Of a DNA stretch of 64,000 nucleotides, positions 55,854 through 64,000 are shown in pieces; the stretch's first letter is position 1, and each line of letters opens with the position of its first letter. Position numbers and translations under genes: made by a program. This DNA comes from Marinomonas pollencensis. GTDB taxonomy: Bacteria > Pseudomonadota > Gammaproteobacteria > Pseudomonadales > Marinomonadaceae. The notes beneath the pieces were generated by a model. It saw only the letters and a list, made by a program, of their open reading frames with translations, made no database searches and was not told the DNA's origin. The stretch covers positions 86,887-150,886 of the forward strand of contig NZ_QUNG01000008.1 in the NCBI RefSeq assembly GCF_003387375.1, written 5' to 3'.

Positions 55854-56180
55854 TTAGCCGACTGAACTGCTTTTTACCGCGACCAATCAAGGTCGCGGTG
55901 CTCCGTTTTCCCTCCTATCTTCTGCTGCTCCCGTCTTTAAAACAGACTTATAAAAGACAGTAAAAAACTAAGCAAAGACCCAGAGCCAACCTAGTGGGCA
56001 GCCTCATTGGGCGTTCAATGTGCTCCTCTTTTCCTCTTCATTAGTGATTCCCCTAGCGTTTATAAATGAACGATCAAGCGCATAGCTTGAACGCCTAAGC
56101 ATTATCGAATCGCTGACGATAGGGTAAATTTTGACCATCAAACGCCAACAGTGTTTTATCCATTGCATGGGAACTACAGA
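55854..56180. other. Intergenic region with a GC-rich hairpin
   Basis: A 327-bp gap between the AraC-type gene and the MFS gene. It starts with a perfect 9-bp hairpin (ACCGCGACC / GGTCGCGGT, 55876-55899) that probably ends the regulator message, though only a short T-run follows later. The remainder shows no gene; short minus-strand frames there have no ribosome site or family likeness. Confidence 0.45.
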
Positions 56181-57377
56181 ATGAAGCATCAAAATAGTAT
56201 TGCCGGTATTAATAGGGGGCTGTTGTTTTTAATGGCAGCAGCGATCTCGGCGACCGCTGCTAACCTTTACTATAATCAGCCACTTTTACCTTCTATTGCA
56301 GAGTCGCTCGGCATTGCAAGCGAGAATCTTGGCCTGATTCCCATGTCGACGCAGGTTGGTTACGCCGCGGCTATTTTCTTCATTTCTCCTCTTGGGGATC
56401 GTTACGATCGCAAGCAATTAATTCGTTATCTTTCACTGACGTTGATCGCAGGGCTTGTCGCAACCTACTTCGCCAGCAGCTTGGTTTTTCTTCTTATTGC
56501 TGGGTTAATTGTTGGACTCAGCTCTAATATTACCCAACAAATTATTCCTCTGGCGTCATCACTGATTGCGCCAGAAGACAGGGGCAAGGTGATCTCAACC
56601 CTAATGACAGGCCTGACAGTGGGGATTTTGTTGTCTCGGACTATTAGTGGCACTATCAGTGAGCATTTTGGCTGGCGTGCGGTGTATCTTTTCGCGGCGG
56701 CATTGGCGGTTATTTTTGGCCTATTACTCGCTTTTTATCTGCCAAAAACGAAACCCACATCTAATTTGTCTTACCCAAAATTACTGGCATCCATGCTGGA
56801 CTTGTTGAAAAAGTACTCAGTGTTGCGTGATGCGGCACTTGTTGGTGGCCTCTGGTTTGCCGTGTTCAATGCGTTGTGGGCCACATTGGCGATACACGTT
56901 ATGGACTCACCCTTCAATTACAGTGTGCAGCAGGCGGGTATGTTTGGGCTGATCGCATTGGCGGGCACCCTAGGTGCCAAAGTGTCAGGCCGACTGGTGA
57001 ACCGCTATGGCGCCAATAAATTAATTGCCGCAGGGCTGCTTTTTATTCTCTCAGGCTTTGTTGTTTTCGCCCTTTGGGGGGACACCTTGGCGGGCCTAAT
57101 CGTCGGTATCATTCTGGTGGATTTAGGGGTGTTTGGCTCACAAGTGCCTAACCAGGTGCGTATTTTCTCATTAGACCCCAAAGCGCAAAGCCGCATTAAT
57201 GCCATCTATATGCTCTGTTACTACTTGGGCGGCGCAGTAGGATCTGCAATTGGGGTTCACGTTATTGCCGTTGGTGGTTGGATAGCGCTGACACTATTTG
57301 GACTTGTGATCATTGTTCTCGCTTTGATCTACCACCTTATGAGAAGTCGAAAACAGGCTATTTCGGCAAACCATTAA
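56181..57377 (+). CDS. MFS transporter (drug/metabolite efflux type)
   Basis: A 398-residue inner-membrane protein with 12 hydrophobic segments. The ATG at 56181 is chosen, giving MKHQNSIAGINRGLLFLMAAA; an open frame begins ten codons earlier. The conserved loop 2-3 motif reads SPLGDRYDRKQLIRYLS (about residues 67-83) and a related GRLVNRYGANKLI occurs in the second half. NLYYNQPLLPSIAESLG near residue 28 is typical of a subgroup of 12-segment exporters found next to redox or regulator genes. Substrate is unknown. Confidence 0.88.
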   Translation: MKHQNSIAGINRGLLFLMAAAISATAANLYYNQPLLPSIAESLGIASENLGLIPMSTQVGYAAAIFFISPLGDRYDRKQLIRYLSLTLIAGLVATYFASSLVFLLIAGLIVGLSSNITQQIIPLASSLIAPEDRGKVISTLMTGLTVGILLSRTISGTISEHFGWRAVYLFAAALAVIFGLLLAFYLPKTKPTSNLSYPKLLASMLDLLKKYSVLRDAALVGGLWFAVFNALWATLAIHVMDSPFNYSVQQAGMFGLIALAGTLGAKVSGRLVNRYGANKLIAAGLLFILSGFVVFALWGDTLAGLIVGIILVDLGVFGSQVPNQVRIFSLDPKAQSRINAIYMLCYYLGGAVGSAIGVHVIAVGGWIALTLFGLVIIVLALIYHLMRSRKQAISANH

Positions 57378-57470
57378 TTCCTTTCTGTATAGAAATAACC
57401 TAAGGGATGCGAACAAGTCTTCTAGACTTAGACGACTTATTCGCTCCTTTCTTAAACAAAAGAGGTGCTT

Positions 57471-58007
57471 ATGACTGATTCAATAAAACTAAAAAGTGGT
57501 GAACTTTTTCCTACCATAGAAGCCAATTTACTAGATGGTAGCGCCATCGAACTAGGTAAACCGCAAGCCGGAGCAGACTGGCAAATGGTGGTGGTTTACC
57601 GTGGCAAACATTGCCCTTTATGCCTACGCTACCTGAATGCCTTGGAAAACCACAAAGAAGCACTGGCGGAAATCGGCGTGAGTGTAGTCGCCATTTCTGC
57701 AGACTCGAAACAACAGTTAACAGAACACATGGAAAAACTCACCATTAGCTACCCCATTGCCTATGGGTTAACAGAGGCGCAAATGAAAGAGTTGGGCGTG
57801 TATATTTCTGCACCAAGATCCGCACAAGAAACAGACCATAACTTCTCCGAACCCGCATTGTTTGTGATCAACGAACAGGGGAGGCTACAAATGGTGAATG
57901 TTTCAAACGCACCCTTTTTACGCCCAGATCTAGACAGCGTAGTGCACGGACTAGGATTTGTACGTAACCAAGCGGACTACCCGATTCGTGGCACAGTAAC
58001 CTATTAA
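57471..58007 (+). CDS. Peroxiredoxin-like (AhpC/TSA) family protein
   Basis: A 178-residue thioredoxin-fold protein. The ATG at 57471 follows AGAGGT by 4 bp; a GTG two codons earlier is in frame. The active-site segment is YRGKHCPLCLRYL with Cys48 and Cys51, a CxxC-type arrangement found in the peroxiredoxin-like AhpC/TSA subgroup in place of the usual PxxxTxxC, and VVAISADSK is typical of that fold. It probably reduces peroxides or acts as a thiol oxidoreductase; the exact reaction is not known. Repeat cluster 2 begins about 100 bp after its stop. Confidence 0.85.
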   Translation: MTDSIKLKSGELFPTIEANLLDGSAIELGKPQAGADWQMVVVYRGKHCPLCLRYLNALENHKEALAEIGVSVVAISADSKQQLTEHMEKLTISYPIAYGLTEAQMKELGVYISAPRSAQETDHNFSEPALFVINEQGRLQMVNVSNAPFLRPDLDSVVHGLGFVRNQADYPIRGTVTY

Positions 58008-58370
58008 TAAGAAGACAATGCAACGTGAGTGTTAAATAACACCCGCATCAAGGTGAAAGTCATCTAGTTTTCCCTTGATGCGTCTTTGAGTCACCAAACC
58101 GCACTGGCATCGGGATTTCGTAGCGCATCATAAGCGAAGCGTAAAGTGCCGCAGGCCGCGCAGTTCTTAGCTCTCCCTCTTGTCTTCAAGGGGGAGTTGG
58201 AGGGGGGTGTGCTCTAGGAACTGGTATTGCCCTAGCTCACATTTACCCGCCTACGAGGGTATTTTGTATCATCACGCTCCGTCGGATTACGCCTTGTTCC
58301 TCGTCTCATCCGACCTACGGTGGAAATAACGATATTTGGTTACACCAAATCCATCGAGAATACCGCGGTC

Positions 58371-58427
58371 TCTTGTGGGTCGTCATACCTAAAAAAGAGC
58401 AGCCGACGCGGAAGTGATGTCACAAGA
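58371..58427 (+). repeat. 57-bp H element, copy 1
   Basis: Bounded by TCTTGTG and CACAAGA inverted ends, with an A6 run and CAGCCGACGCGG inside. Two other copies of exactly 57 bp occur at 59574 and 63737. Confidence 0.75.
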
Positions 58428-58597
58428 CACCTCAACGATGTTTGATTACACCAAATCCATCGAGAATACCGCGGTTTTCGTAGGGCATCATAAGCGAAGC
58501 GTAATGTGCCGCTGGCCGCGCAGCGGGCACAGATCAATACAACAAGATTTGGTCACACCAAATCCATCGGGAATACCGCAGATCTTGTGGGGCTGCA

Positions 58598-58768
58598 CTT
58601 GTAGGTTTGCCTTTAGGCGAATAACTGGAGATTTTATGTATCAATCATCGGTGAAAGTCCAAACAACCGGTAACGCTCCATTGCAAAAACATCACTCTAA
58701 TCACAGGTGTCTCGCATGATTGGCTTTATTAGCACAGTGGCATTCGGGCTAAAGCCGCGACCTACAAG
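58598..58768 (+). repeat. 171-bp element, copy 5 (type 1, intact)
   Basis: Perfect 9-bp terminal inverted repeats; frame 58636-58719 codes for a 27-residue peptide differing from copy 1 at two residues (KHHSNHRCLA end). Confidence 0.85.
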
Positions 58769-59047
58769 ACCCAGACACAATCCGTCGGGTATCATCACGT
58801 CCCGTCGGATTACGCCTCGTTCCTCGTCTCATCCGACCTACGTTGGAAATAACGATATTTGGTGCATTAAATTCGACGAGGATGGTGATGTTTGATTACA
58901 CCAAATCCATCGCGAATAGCGCGCTCTTCGTAGGGCATCATAAGCGAAGCGTAATGTGCCGCTGGCCGCGCAGCGGGCATAATTCAATACAACAAGATTT
59001 GGTTGCATCAAATCCATTGAGAATACCGCTGATCTTGTGGGGCTGCA

Positions 59048-59221
59048 CTTGTAGGTTTGCCTTTAGGCGAATAACTGGAGAATGGATGCCTCAAATGTGG
59101 GTTAAAGTCGAAATGGCAGGTGACGCTCGGTTTGTAAAAAAACATCACTCTACTCACAGGTGTCTCGTATGATTGGCTTTATTAGCACAGTGGCATTCGG
59201 GCTAAAGCCGCGACCTACAAG
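59048..59221 (+). repeat. 174-bp element, copy 6 (type 2, intact)
   Basis: Same ends and architecture, three bases longer. The frame 59086-59172 codes for 28 residues (begins MPQMWVKVEM, ends KHHSTHRCLV). The GGAG-to-ATG spacing is again 5 nt; an ATG four bases earlier is out of frame and stops quickly. Confidence 0.85.
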
Positions 59222-59573
59222 ACCCAGACATAATCCGTCGGGTATCATCACGCTCCGTCGGATTACGTCTCGTTCCTCGTCTCATCCGACCTCCGGTGGA
59301 AATGACGATATTTGGTGCATTAAATTCGACGAGGATGGTGATGTTTGATTACACCAAATCCATCGAGAATACCGCGGTTTTCGTAGGGCATCATAAGCGA
59401 AGCGTAATGTGCCGATGGCCGCGCAGCGGGCATATTAGATCCATCCAACTCGCCTACGAGGGCATTTTGTATCATCCCGTTCCGTCGGATTACGCCTCGT
59501 TCCTCGTCTCATCCGACCTACGGTGGAAATGACGATATTTGGTCGCACCAAATCCATCGAGAATACCGCGGTC

Positions 59574-59630
59574 TCTTGTGGGTCGTCATACCTAAAAAAG
59601 AGCAGCCGACGCGGAAGTGATGTCACAAGA
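59574..59630 (+). repeat. 57-bp H element, copy 2
   Basis: TCTTGTG/CACAAGA ends and the same interior as the copy at 58371. Confidence 0.75.
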
Positions 59631-59801
59631 CACCTCAACGATGTTTGATTACACCAAATCCATTGTGGAATAGCGCGGTTTTCGTAGGGCATCATAAGCG
59701 AAGCGTAATGTGCCGCTGGCCGCGCAGCGGGCACAATTCAATGCAACAAGATTTGGTTGCATCAAATCCATCGAGAATACCGCTGATCTTGTGGGGCTGC
59801 A

Positions 59802-59976
59802 CTTGTAGGTTTGCCTTTAGGCGAATAACTGGAGAATGGATGCCTCAAATGTGGGTTAAAGTCGAAATGGCAGGTGACACTCGGTTTGTAAAAAAAACAT
59901 CACTCTAATCACAGGTGTCTCGCATGATTGGCTTTATTAGCACAGTGGCATTCGGGCTAAAGCCGCGACCTACAAG
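59802..59976 (+). repeat. 174-bp-type element, copy 7 (type 2, frameshifted)
   Basis: Terminal inverted repeats intact, but 175 bp long because the A-run before the CATCAC motif has one extra A. The frame from ATG 59840 therefore stops after 22 codons at 59908 and loses the His-rich end. Confidence 0.8.
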
Positions 59977-60166
59977 ACCCAGTGCATAACCCCCTCCAGC
60001 TCCCCCTTGAAGAAAAGGGGGAGAGCAAAGAGCAAGACATACTCCGTGGGGTTCGTCTCGTTCCGTCGGATTACGTCTCGTTCCTCGTCTCATCCGACCT
60101 ACGGTGGAAATGACGATATTTGGTGCATTAAATTCGACGAGGATGGTGATGTTTGATTACACCACT

Positions 60167-60719
60167 ACAGAATCTGTTCGCTTCTGAAATAAAGTGCTTT
60201 TGCCGTTCATGGTGGTAACAGGATGTCGCGAGGTAGAAGCGGGATCTGGATACGTGATATTAGGTCTGAGCACGGGCATATTTGGTATATACAGATGGTC
60301 TTAAAGTAAAAGCAGTGCTCATACTCAGTTCAAGACTTTGTTGGTAAGAGTAAAAAACTGTTGCTTGCCCTTATATGGCCATCATAAATTATTAACAGTT
60401 AATCTCCAGCCTCCCACTGGTCAAGTTCGATAGAAAACTGTTCGTACGAACGAATAACAAAGGTGAACCATACGCATGGGGTTAGTGGACGGAAATGTTG
60501 AAAAAGGGATGACTTATGAAGAAATCACTCAGATTACCAGGCAATCAATCTCGACTGCCGAGCGTTATACTAAGCAAGCTTGAATGAACCCATGTAATGG
60601 AAAAGTTGATTGCTTCAATAACAAAAGCACTATTTTTTATTGATCGTCTAGGTTACGTTTAACATACTGAAATTAAAACTCTTATTATCTAATAAACTAA
60701 ATCGTTCCAAGGAAAGAAC
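60167..60719. other. AT-rich stretch after repeat cluster 2
   Basis: Some 550 bp with no intact gene. It starts where an F hairpin is cut off. The only protein-like signal is the short integrase-like frame at 60476-60583, listed separately. The last 60 bp are very AT-rich and probably hold the promoter of the small exported protein. Confidence 0.4.
60476..60583 (+). pseudogene. Possible remnant of a tyrosine recombinase C terminus
   Basis: A 35-codon frame whose end, TYEEITQITRQSISTAERYTKQA, resembles the last helix of phage-type integrases (pattern ItGHkS...rYTkxA, where the Tyr is the nucleophile). The usual Gly-His before the Ser is replaced by Arg-Gln, and an in-frame stop lies 12 bp upstream of the ATG, so no catalytic core precedes it. 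It could be a chance likeness. Confidence 0.3.
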
Positions 60720-60980
60720 ATGGGAAAAGTCTTCACTATAGCTGCGCTTTCTGTATGCCTTATCAGCCCGTTGATGGCCAAATCTACACCTGAAACAAGC
60801 CTCGCAATAACACCTACCCCTAATGCAAACCTCTTAATTAATACGGTTGACGTAGGGCATAACAAGAAAAACATCACACTGGCTTCTTTCCCTAAAAAGT
60901 ACATTTATACAGTATCGGAAATGTCTCGCGGTAAACAAACAAACGAAAAGCTAACCTTAAACAGCATTAACACGGTCTAG
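60720..60980 (+). CDS. Small exported hypothetical protein
   Basis: An 86-residue protein I do not recognise. It opens with a clear signal peptide (MGKVFTIAALSVCLISPLMA, cleavage near residue 20), leaving a mature basic peptide of about 66 residues with no Cys, rich in Thr, Asn and Lys. AAGGA lies 8 bp before the ATG. The neighbouring sequence is AT-rich. It lies 149 bp upstream of the chemoreceptor gene on the same strand; a shared function, such as a secreted or periplasmic partner for the sensor, is conceivable but not shown. Confidence 0.6.
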   Translation: MGKVFTIAALSVCLISPLMAKSTPETSLAITPTPNANLLINTVDVGHNKKNITLASFPKKYIYTVSEMSRGKQTNEKLTLNSINTV

Positions 60981-61129
60981 GACAGAGAGCATATTTTTCA
61001 AAAGACAAGTTATGCATACCAGAGAAAAAATACGGCTTCATATTGACACTTACAACATAAAAGACACAGTTGATATCAATATAGGCTTTAGCTTGATCGA
61101 TCTTTTTTAATCCTATAAGGCCCCTATTC

Positions 61130-63007
61130 ATGAGCGCAAAATACAAGCTAATACTATCGATCGGTGGACTGTTTGCCACTGTTATTACCATTATCACTAT
61201 AGCCAGCTATATGTCATTTCGAGGCGAGTCCACAGGCAATGCCTCCCAAAAGCTCAAGTCAGAATCGTTACTTATTGCTAGTGCCCTAGATCAGCATATG
61301 GAGCGCTACTTCGATTCTCTAAATGTTCTTGAAGCGTCCCTCCCCATAAGTGCCGATGGCACAGTTAACGACATGGCTTTACGCCCCATAATGAAAGCTC
61401 TGCTTGATAATCTTTCCGCGAAAGAGGCTTATGTAGGTCTTGAAAATGGTGACTCTTATGACAAGAACGGCCAAGAAGAAGGCTTTAACGCGAAAGCCTT
61501 AAAACGCGAATGGTACACTAGGATTTTCGCTGGTGAAAAGAAAGTCATCACAACACCATACCAAAGCAGTACTGGGCTTACTGTCATGGCTGTCGCTGTC
61601 CCTGTGGTGCGCGATGGTAAAATCGTATCAACCCTTAATGTGAACGTCGCAACCGACCGTATAACTAAATTTGCAGGAAATTTAACCTCTTCCAGCGATA
61701 TAACTGTCACTCGACAAGATGGCTTTGTGTTTGCTTCCGAGTCAGTAAAAGTGGGAACTAACCTGCTTGAGCAGCACTCTGCCTACAAAACGCTATCGAA
61801 CAAACCTGACGGCCAATATGAAATCCAAGACGGAGGCCAAGTGTATGTCGTTCAAAAAACAACAACCAAAGAGCTTGGCTGGGTTATATGGGCTCGCGTA
61901 TCGAAGGAGTCTATATTAGACGCATCAACCGATAACCTAACCATGAGCGTCCTCACCTCTATGGTGCTGGTGGCCATCTCTCTCTTTATTGTATTCCTGT
62001 TAATAAACAAGCTTATGTACCGTCCTCTTGGCGGAGAGCCCACAGAAATAGAGTCACTAGTTAAAGATGTTTCGGAGGGATTGCTAACTTTACCGCGAGA
62101 CATAAAAGATACAGACACTGGTATTTTTGCCGCAACGATCAAAATGATTGTCAACTTGAGAGATATTGTTACATCTATCAGCACAACAAGTGCAAGTTTG
62201 AAAGCCGCATCAGAAAGTGCCTCAGCCGCCGCATACCAAACAAATCGTAGCTCACAAGCTCAAATGGGGCAGATAGAGAGTACTTCTACCGCAATGAACG
62301 AAATGACCGCGACAGCCGAAGACGTCGCCCGCAGTGCTATTCAGGCATCAGAAGCGGCAAATATCGCAAACGAACACTCAACCAAAGGCGAGGCAACGGT
62401 TTCTGATATGAATGCCCAACTTGAGGTCTTAGTTACTCAAATTGAGCAAGTCGCCGGTGTGAACAAACAGCTTGAGCAAGAAACTCAAGCAATCGACACT
62501 ATCCTCGATGTAATTGATTCTATTTCAGAGCAAACAAACCTGCTGGCTTTGAACGCAGCTATTGAGGCTGCTCGGGCTGGCGGACATGGGCGGGGATTTG
62601 CTGTAGTGGCTGACGAGGTCCGTAACCTAGCCAACCGAACCAAAGAGAGCACTCAAGAGATTCAAACGGTTATAGCTCGACTTCAAGGCGAAGCCAAGCG
62701 TTCTGTGTCTCTAATGGAAAACAATGTTCAAACAGCAAAAACCACATCTGATCGCTCTATTGTCGCGGCAGAAGCTCTTAAAAACATCAAAAACGCCATA
62801 TCTGAAATCCAAGACATGAACAATCAGATAGCCACGGCAGCTGAGCAACAAACTCAGGTAGCTTCAGAGATAAACAACAGCATTATCGAAATCAACGATA
62901 TGGCGAAGCAAACCTATGAAAGCTCCGAAAGCAGTAAAAAGCTGTCAACGAGCTTGGCTGAGCTTTCGAACGAACTTGATGCATCAATAGACAAACTGAA
63001 AATGTAG
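61130..63007 (+). CDS. Methyl-accepting chemotaxis protein
   Basis: A 625-residue chemoreceptor. First membrane segment is about residues 7-28; the periplasmic part (about 30-275) has the look of a double Cache sensor, with [38 protein letters not shown] and [22 protein letters not shown]; the second membrane segment is about 280-302. A short HAMP-like linker with [15 protein letters not shown] follows, then the methylation helices and the hairpin tip [20 protein letters not shown] (about 465-484) with [13 protein letters not shown] after it. Such Cache domains commonly bind amino acids or other small organic acids. No C-terminal CheR/CheB pentapeptide is present. The gene is bracketed by repeat clusters 2 and 3. 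Confidence 0.94.
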   Translation: MSAKYKLILSIGGLFATVITIITIASYMSFRGESTGNASQKLKSESLLIASALDQHMERYFDSLNVLEASLPISADGTVNDMALRPIMKALLDNLSAKEAYVGLENGDSYDKNGQEEGFNAKALKREWYTRIFAGEKKVITTPYQSSTGLTVMAVAVPVVRDGKIVSTLNVNVATDRITKFAGNLTSSSDITVTRQDGFVFASESVKVGTNLLEQHSAYKTLSNKPDGQYEIQDGGQVYVVQKTTTKELGWVIWARVSKESILDASTDNLTMSVLTSMVLVAISLFIVFLLINKLMYRPLGGEPTEIESLVKDVSEGLLTLPRDIKDTDTGIFAATIKMIVNLRDIVTSISTTSASLKAASESASAAAYQTNRSSQAQMGQIESTSTAMNEMTATAEDVARSAIQASEAANIANEHSTKGEATVSDMNAQLEVLVTQIEQVAGVNKQLEQETQAIDTILDVIDSISEQTNLLALNAAIEAARAGGHGRGFAVVADEVRNLANRTKESTQEIQTVIARLQGEAKRSVSLMENNVQTAKTTSDRSIVAAEALKNIKNAISEIQDMNNQIATAAEQQTQVASEINNSIIEINDMAKQTYESSESSKKLSTSLAELSNELDASIDKLKM

Positions 63008-63437
63008 AACTGGAATAAAGGCAATAAAAAGCGGCCGGCGCAGAAGTGATGCCTCACAAACCACTCGCAATCGCCGCTGGCCGCGCAGTTCTTAGCTCTC
63101 CCTCTTATCTTCAAGGGGGAGTTGGAGGGGGTTGTGCTCTAGGAACTGGTATTGCCCTAGCTCACATTTACCCGCCTACGAGGGTATTTTGTATCATCCC
63201 GTTCCGTCGGATTACGCCTCGTTCCTCGTCTCATCCGACCTACGGTGAAAATGACGATGATTGGTGCATTAAATTCGACGAGGATGGTGATGTTTGATTA
63301 CATCAAATCCATTAGTGATGGAGCGGTCTTCGTAGGGCATCATGAGCGAAGCGTAATGTGCCGCTGGCCGCGCAGCGGGCACAGTTTAATTCGACGATGT
63401 TTGGCAACCTCCAATTCATCGCGGAATAACGCGGTCT

Positions 63438-63611
63438 CTTGTAGGTTTGCCTTTAGGCGAATAACTGGAGAATGGATGTCTCAAATGTGGGTTAAAGTCG
63501 AAATGACAGGTGACGCTCGGTTTGTAAAAAAACATCACTTTAATCACAGGTGTCTCGCATGATTGGCTTTATTAGCACAGTGGCATTCGGGCTAAAGCCG
63601 CGACCTACAAG
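63438..63611 (+). repeat. 174-bp element, copy 8 (type 2, intact)
   Basis: Perfect 9-bp terminal inverted repeats; frame 63476-63562 codes for 28 residues (begins MSQMWVKVEM, ends KHHFNHRCLA), differing from copy 6 at a few residues. Confidence 0.85.
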
Positions 63612-63736
63612 ACCCAGACATAATCCGTCGGGTATCATCCCGTTCCGTCGGATTACGCCTCGTTCCTCGTCTCATCCGACCTACGGTAGAAATAACGATA
63701 TTTGGTCGCACCAAATCCATCGAGAATACCGCGGTC

Positions 63737-63793
63737 TCTTGTGGGTCGTCATACCTAAAAAAGAGCAGCCGACGCGGAAGTGATGTCACAAGA
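63737..63793 (+). repeat. 57-bp H element, copy 3
   Basis: TCTTGTG/CACAAGA ends and the same interior as the two copies in cluster 2. Confidence 0.75.
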
Positions 63794-63963
63794 CACCTCA
63801 ACGATGTTTGATTACATCAAATCCATTAGTGATGGAGCGGTCTTCGTAGGGCATCATGAGCGAAGCGTAATGTGCCGCTGGCCGCGCAGCGGGCACAATT
63901 CAATACAACAAGATTTGGTTGCATCAAATCCATCGAGAATACCGCTGATCTTGTGGGGCTGCA

Positions 63964-64000
63964 CTTGTAGGTTTGCCTTTAGGCGAATAACTGGAGAATG
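63964..64000 (+). repeat. 174-bp-type element, copy 9, cut by the window edge
   Basis: Left terminal repeat CTTGTAGGT, hairpin and GGAGAATG are present; the last bases suggest type 2. The remainder lies outside. Confidence 0.7.

Larger units (their letters stand above)
58110..60166 (+). repeat. Repeat cluster 2: mosaic of GTAGG-headed hairpin modules
   Basis: About 2 kb of the same modules as cluster 1, in the same orientation. Module A lies at 58278-58317, 58801-58840, 59254-59293, 59481-59520 and 60062-60101; module B at 58120 (with GTAGCGC), 58480, 58930, 59383 and 59684; the CTCCCCCTT-type hairpin G occurs reversed near 58168-58215 and forward near 59985-60035. Two 57-bp H elements and three 171/174-bp elements are listed separately. 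The cluster ends abruptly inside an F hairpin (ATTACACCA, about 60160-60166), where unrelated AT-rich sequence begins. Confidence 0.9.
63028..64000 (+). repeat. Repeat cluster 3, continuing past the window end
   Basis: The same modules, same orientation: a reversed G hairpin near 63092-63140, module A at 63203-63242 and 63644-63683, module B at 63332 and 63846, F hairpins between, one 57-bp H element and two 174-bp-type elements. The window ends in the start region of another element, so the cluster goes on. Confidence 0.9.

Noticed and set aside
61043..61048. Perfect -35-like TTGACA upstream of the chemoreceptor gene
   Set aside because: No acceptable -10 element lies 16-18 bp downstream, so no promoter is called.
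50348..64000. RAYT or other transposase gene for the repeats
   Set aside because: Looked for and not found; no frame with HUH-type or DDE-type motifs occurs in the repeat clusters or cassettes.
1..64000. rRNA, tRNA or prophage genes
   Set aside because: No tRNA-like cloverleaf with a TTCRANYC arm, rRNA stretch or phage structural gene was recognised by eye in the gaps; this is not a substitute for a covariance search.

Overview
The window looks like chromosome of a marine gammaproteobacterium of the Oceanospirillales, most likely Marinomonas or a close relative. This rests on protein likeness and gene order (ubiE-ubiB-hisE-tatABC, gpmI-envC-ctpA-yibQ, ntrBC-glnA, a lysine/pipecolate catabolic pair) and on moderate base composition; no rRNA or tRNA gene was seen to fix it further.

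Region by region. 1-3.8 kb: the end of an aminoadipate-semialdehyde dehydrogenase gene, an FAD amine oxidase and a LysR regulator (probable amaB-amaA-regulator set). 3.9-9.0 kb: gpmI, envC, ctpA and a YibQ-like deacetylase, a glycolysis/cell-division operon ending in a strong hairpin. 9.3-14.5 kb: livJHMGF branched-chain amino-acid ABC transporter, with a good sigma-54 (-24/-12) promoter and an NtrC-like site before livJ. 14.5-20 kb, minus strand: tsaC, a YaeH-like gene, ntrC, ntrB and glnA, again with sigma-54/NtrC signals, so nitrogen control ties this part to the liv operon. 20-32 kb: thiI, typA, dtd, then the minus-strand set ubiE-ubiB-hisE-tatABC, a diguanylate cyclase, dsbA and a dihaem cytochrome c. 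32-50.3 kb: engB, gshA, hisBHF (no hisA), an AsmA protein, mutY, chrA, yggX, a FliL-like protein, dsbB, rsd, a WD40-type lipoprotein, a DUF423 protein, trmB, a Wzz-like protein, hns and tex.

The last 13.7 kb is accessory. Three clusters of interspersed repeats (50.35-52.8, 58.1-60.2 and 63.0 to the window end) alternate with small gene cassettes: azoR/LysR, a six-copy 49-bp tandem array, an AraC regulator, an MFS transporter and a peroxiredoxin-like protein in the first; an integrase-like remnant, a small exported protein and a chemoreceptor in the second. The clusters are mosaics of short hairpin modules, most beginning with GTAGG on one strand as REP sequences do. Inside them is a recurring 171- or 174-bp element with perfect 9-bp terminal inverted repeats (CTTGTAGGT). 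Each such element holds a Shine-Dalgarno-like GGAG exactly 5 nt before an ATG that opens a 27- or 28-codon reading frame. No transposase for these repeats lies in the window. This repeat family is the best candidate here for something undescribed; whether the peptide is made cannot be decided from the sequence.
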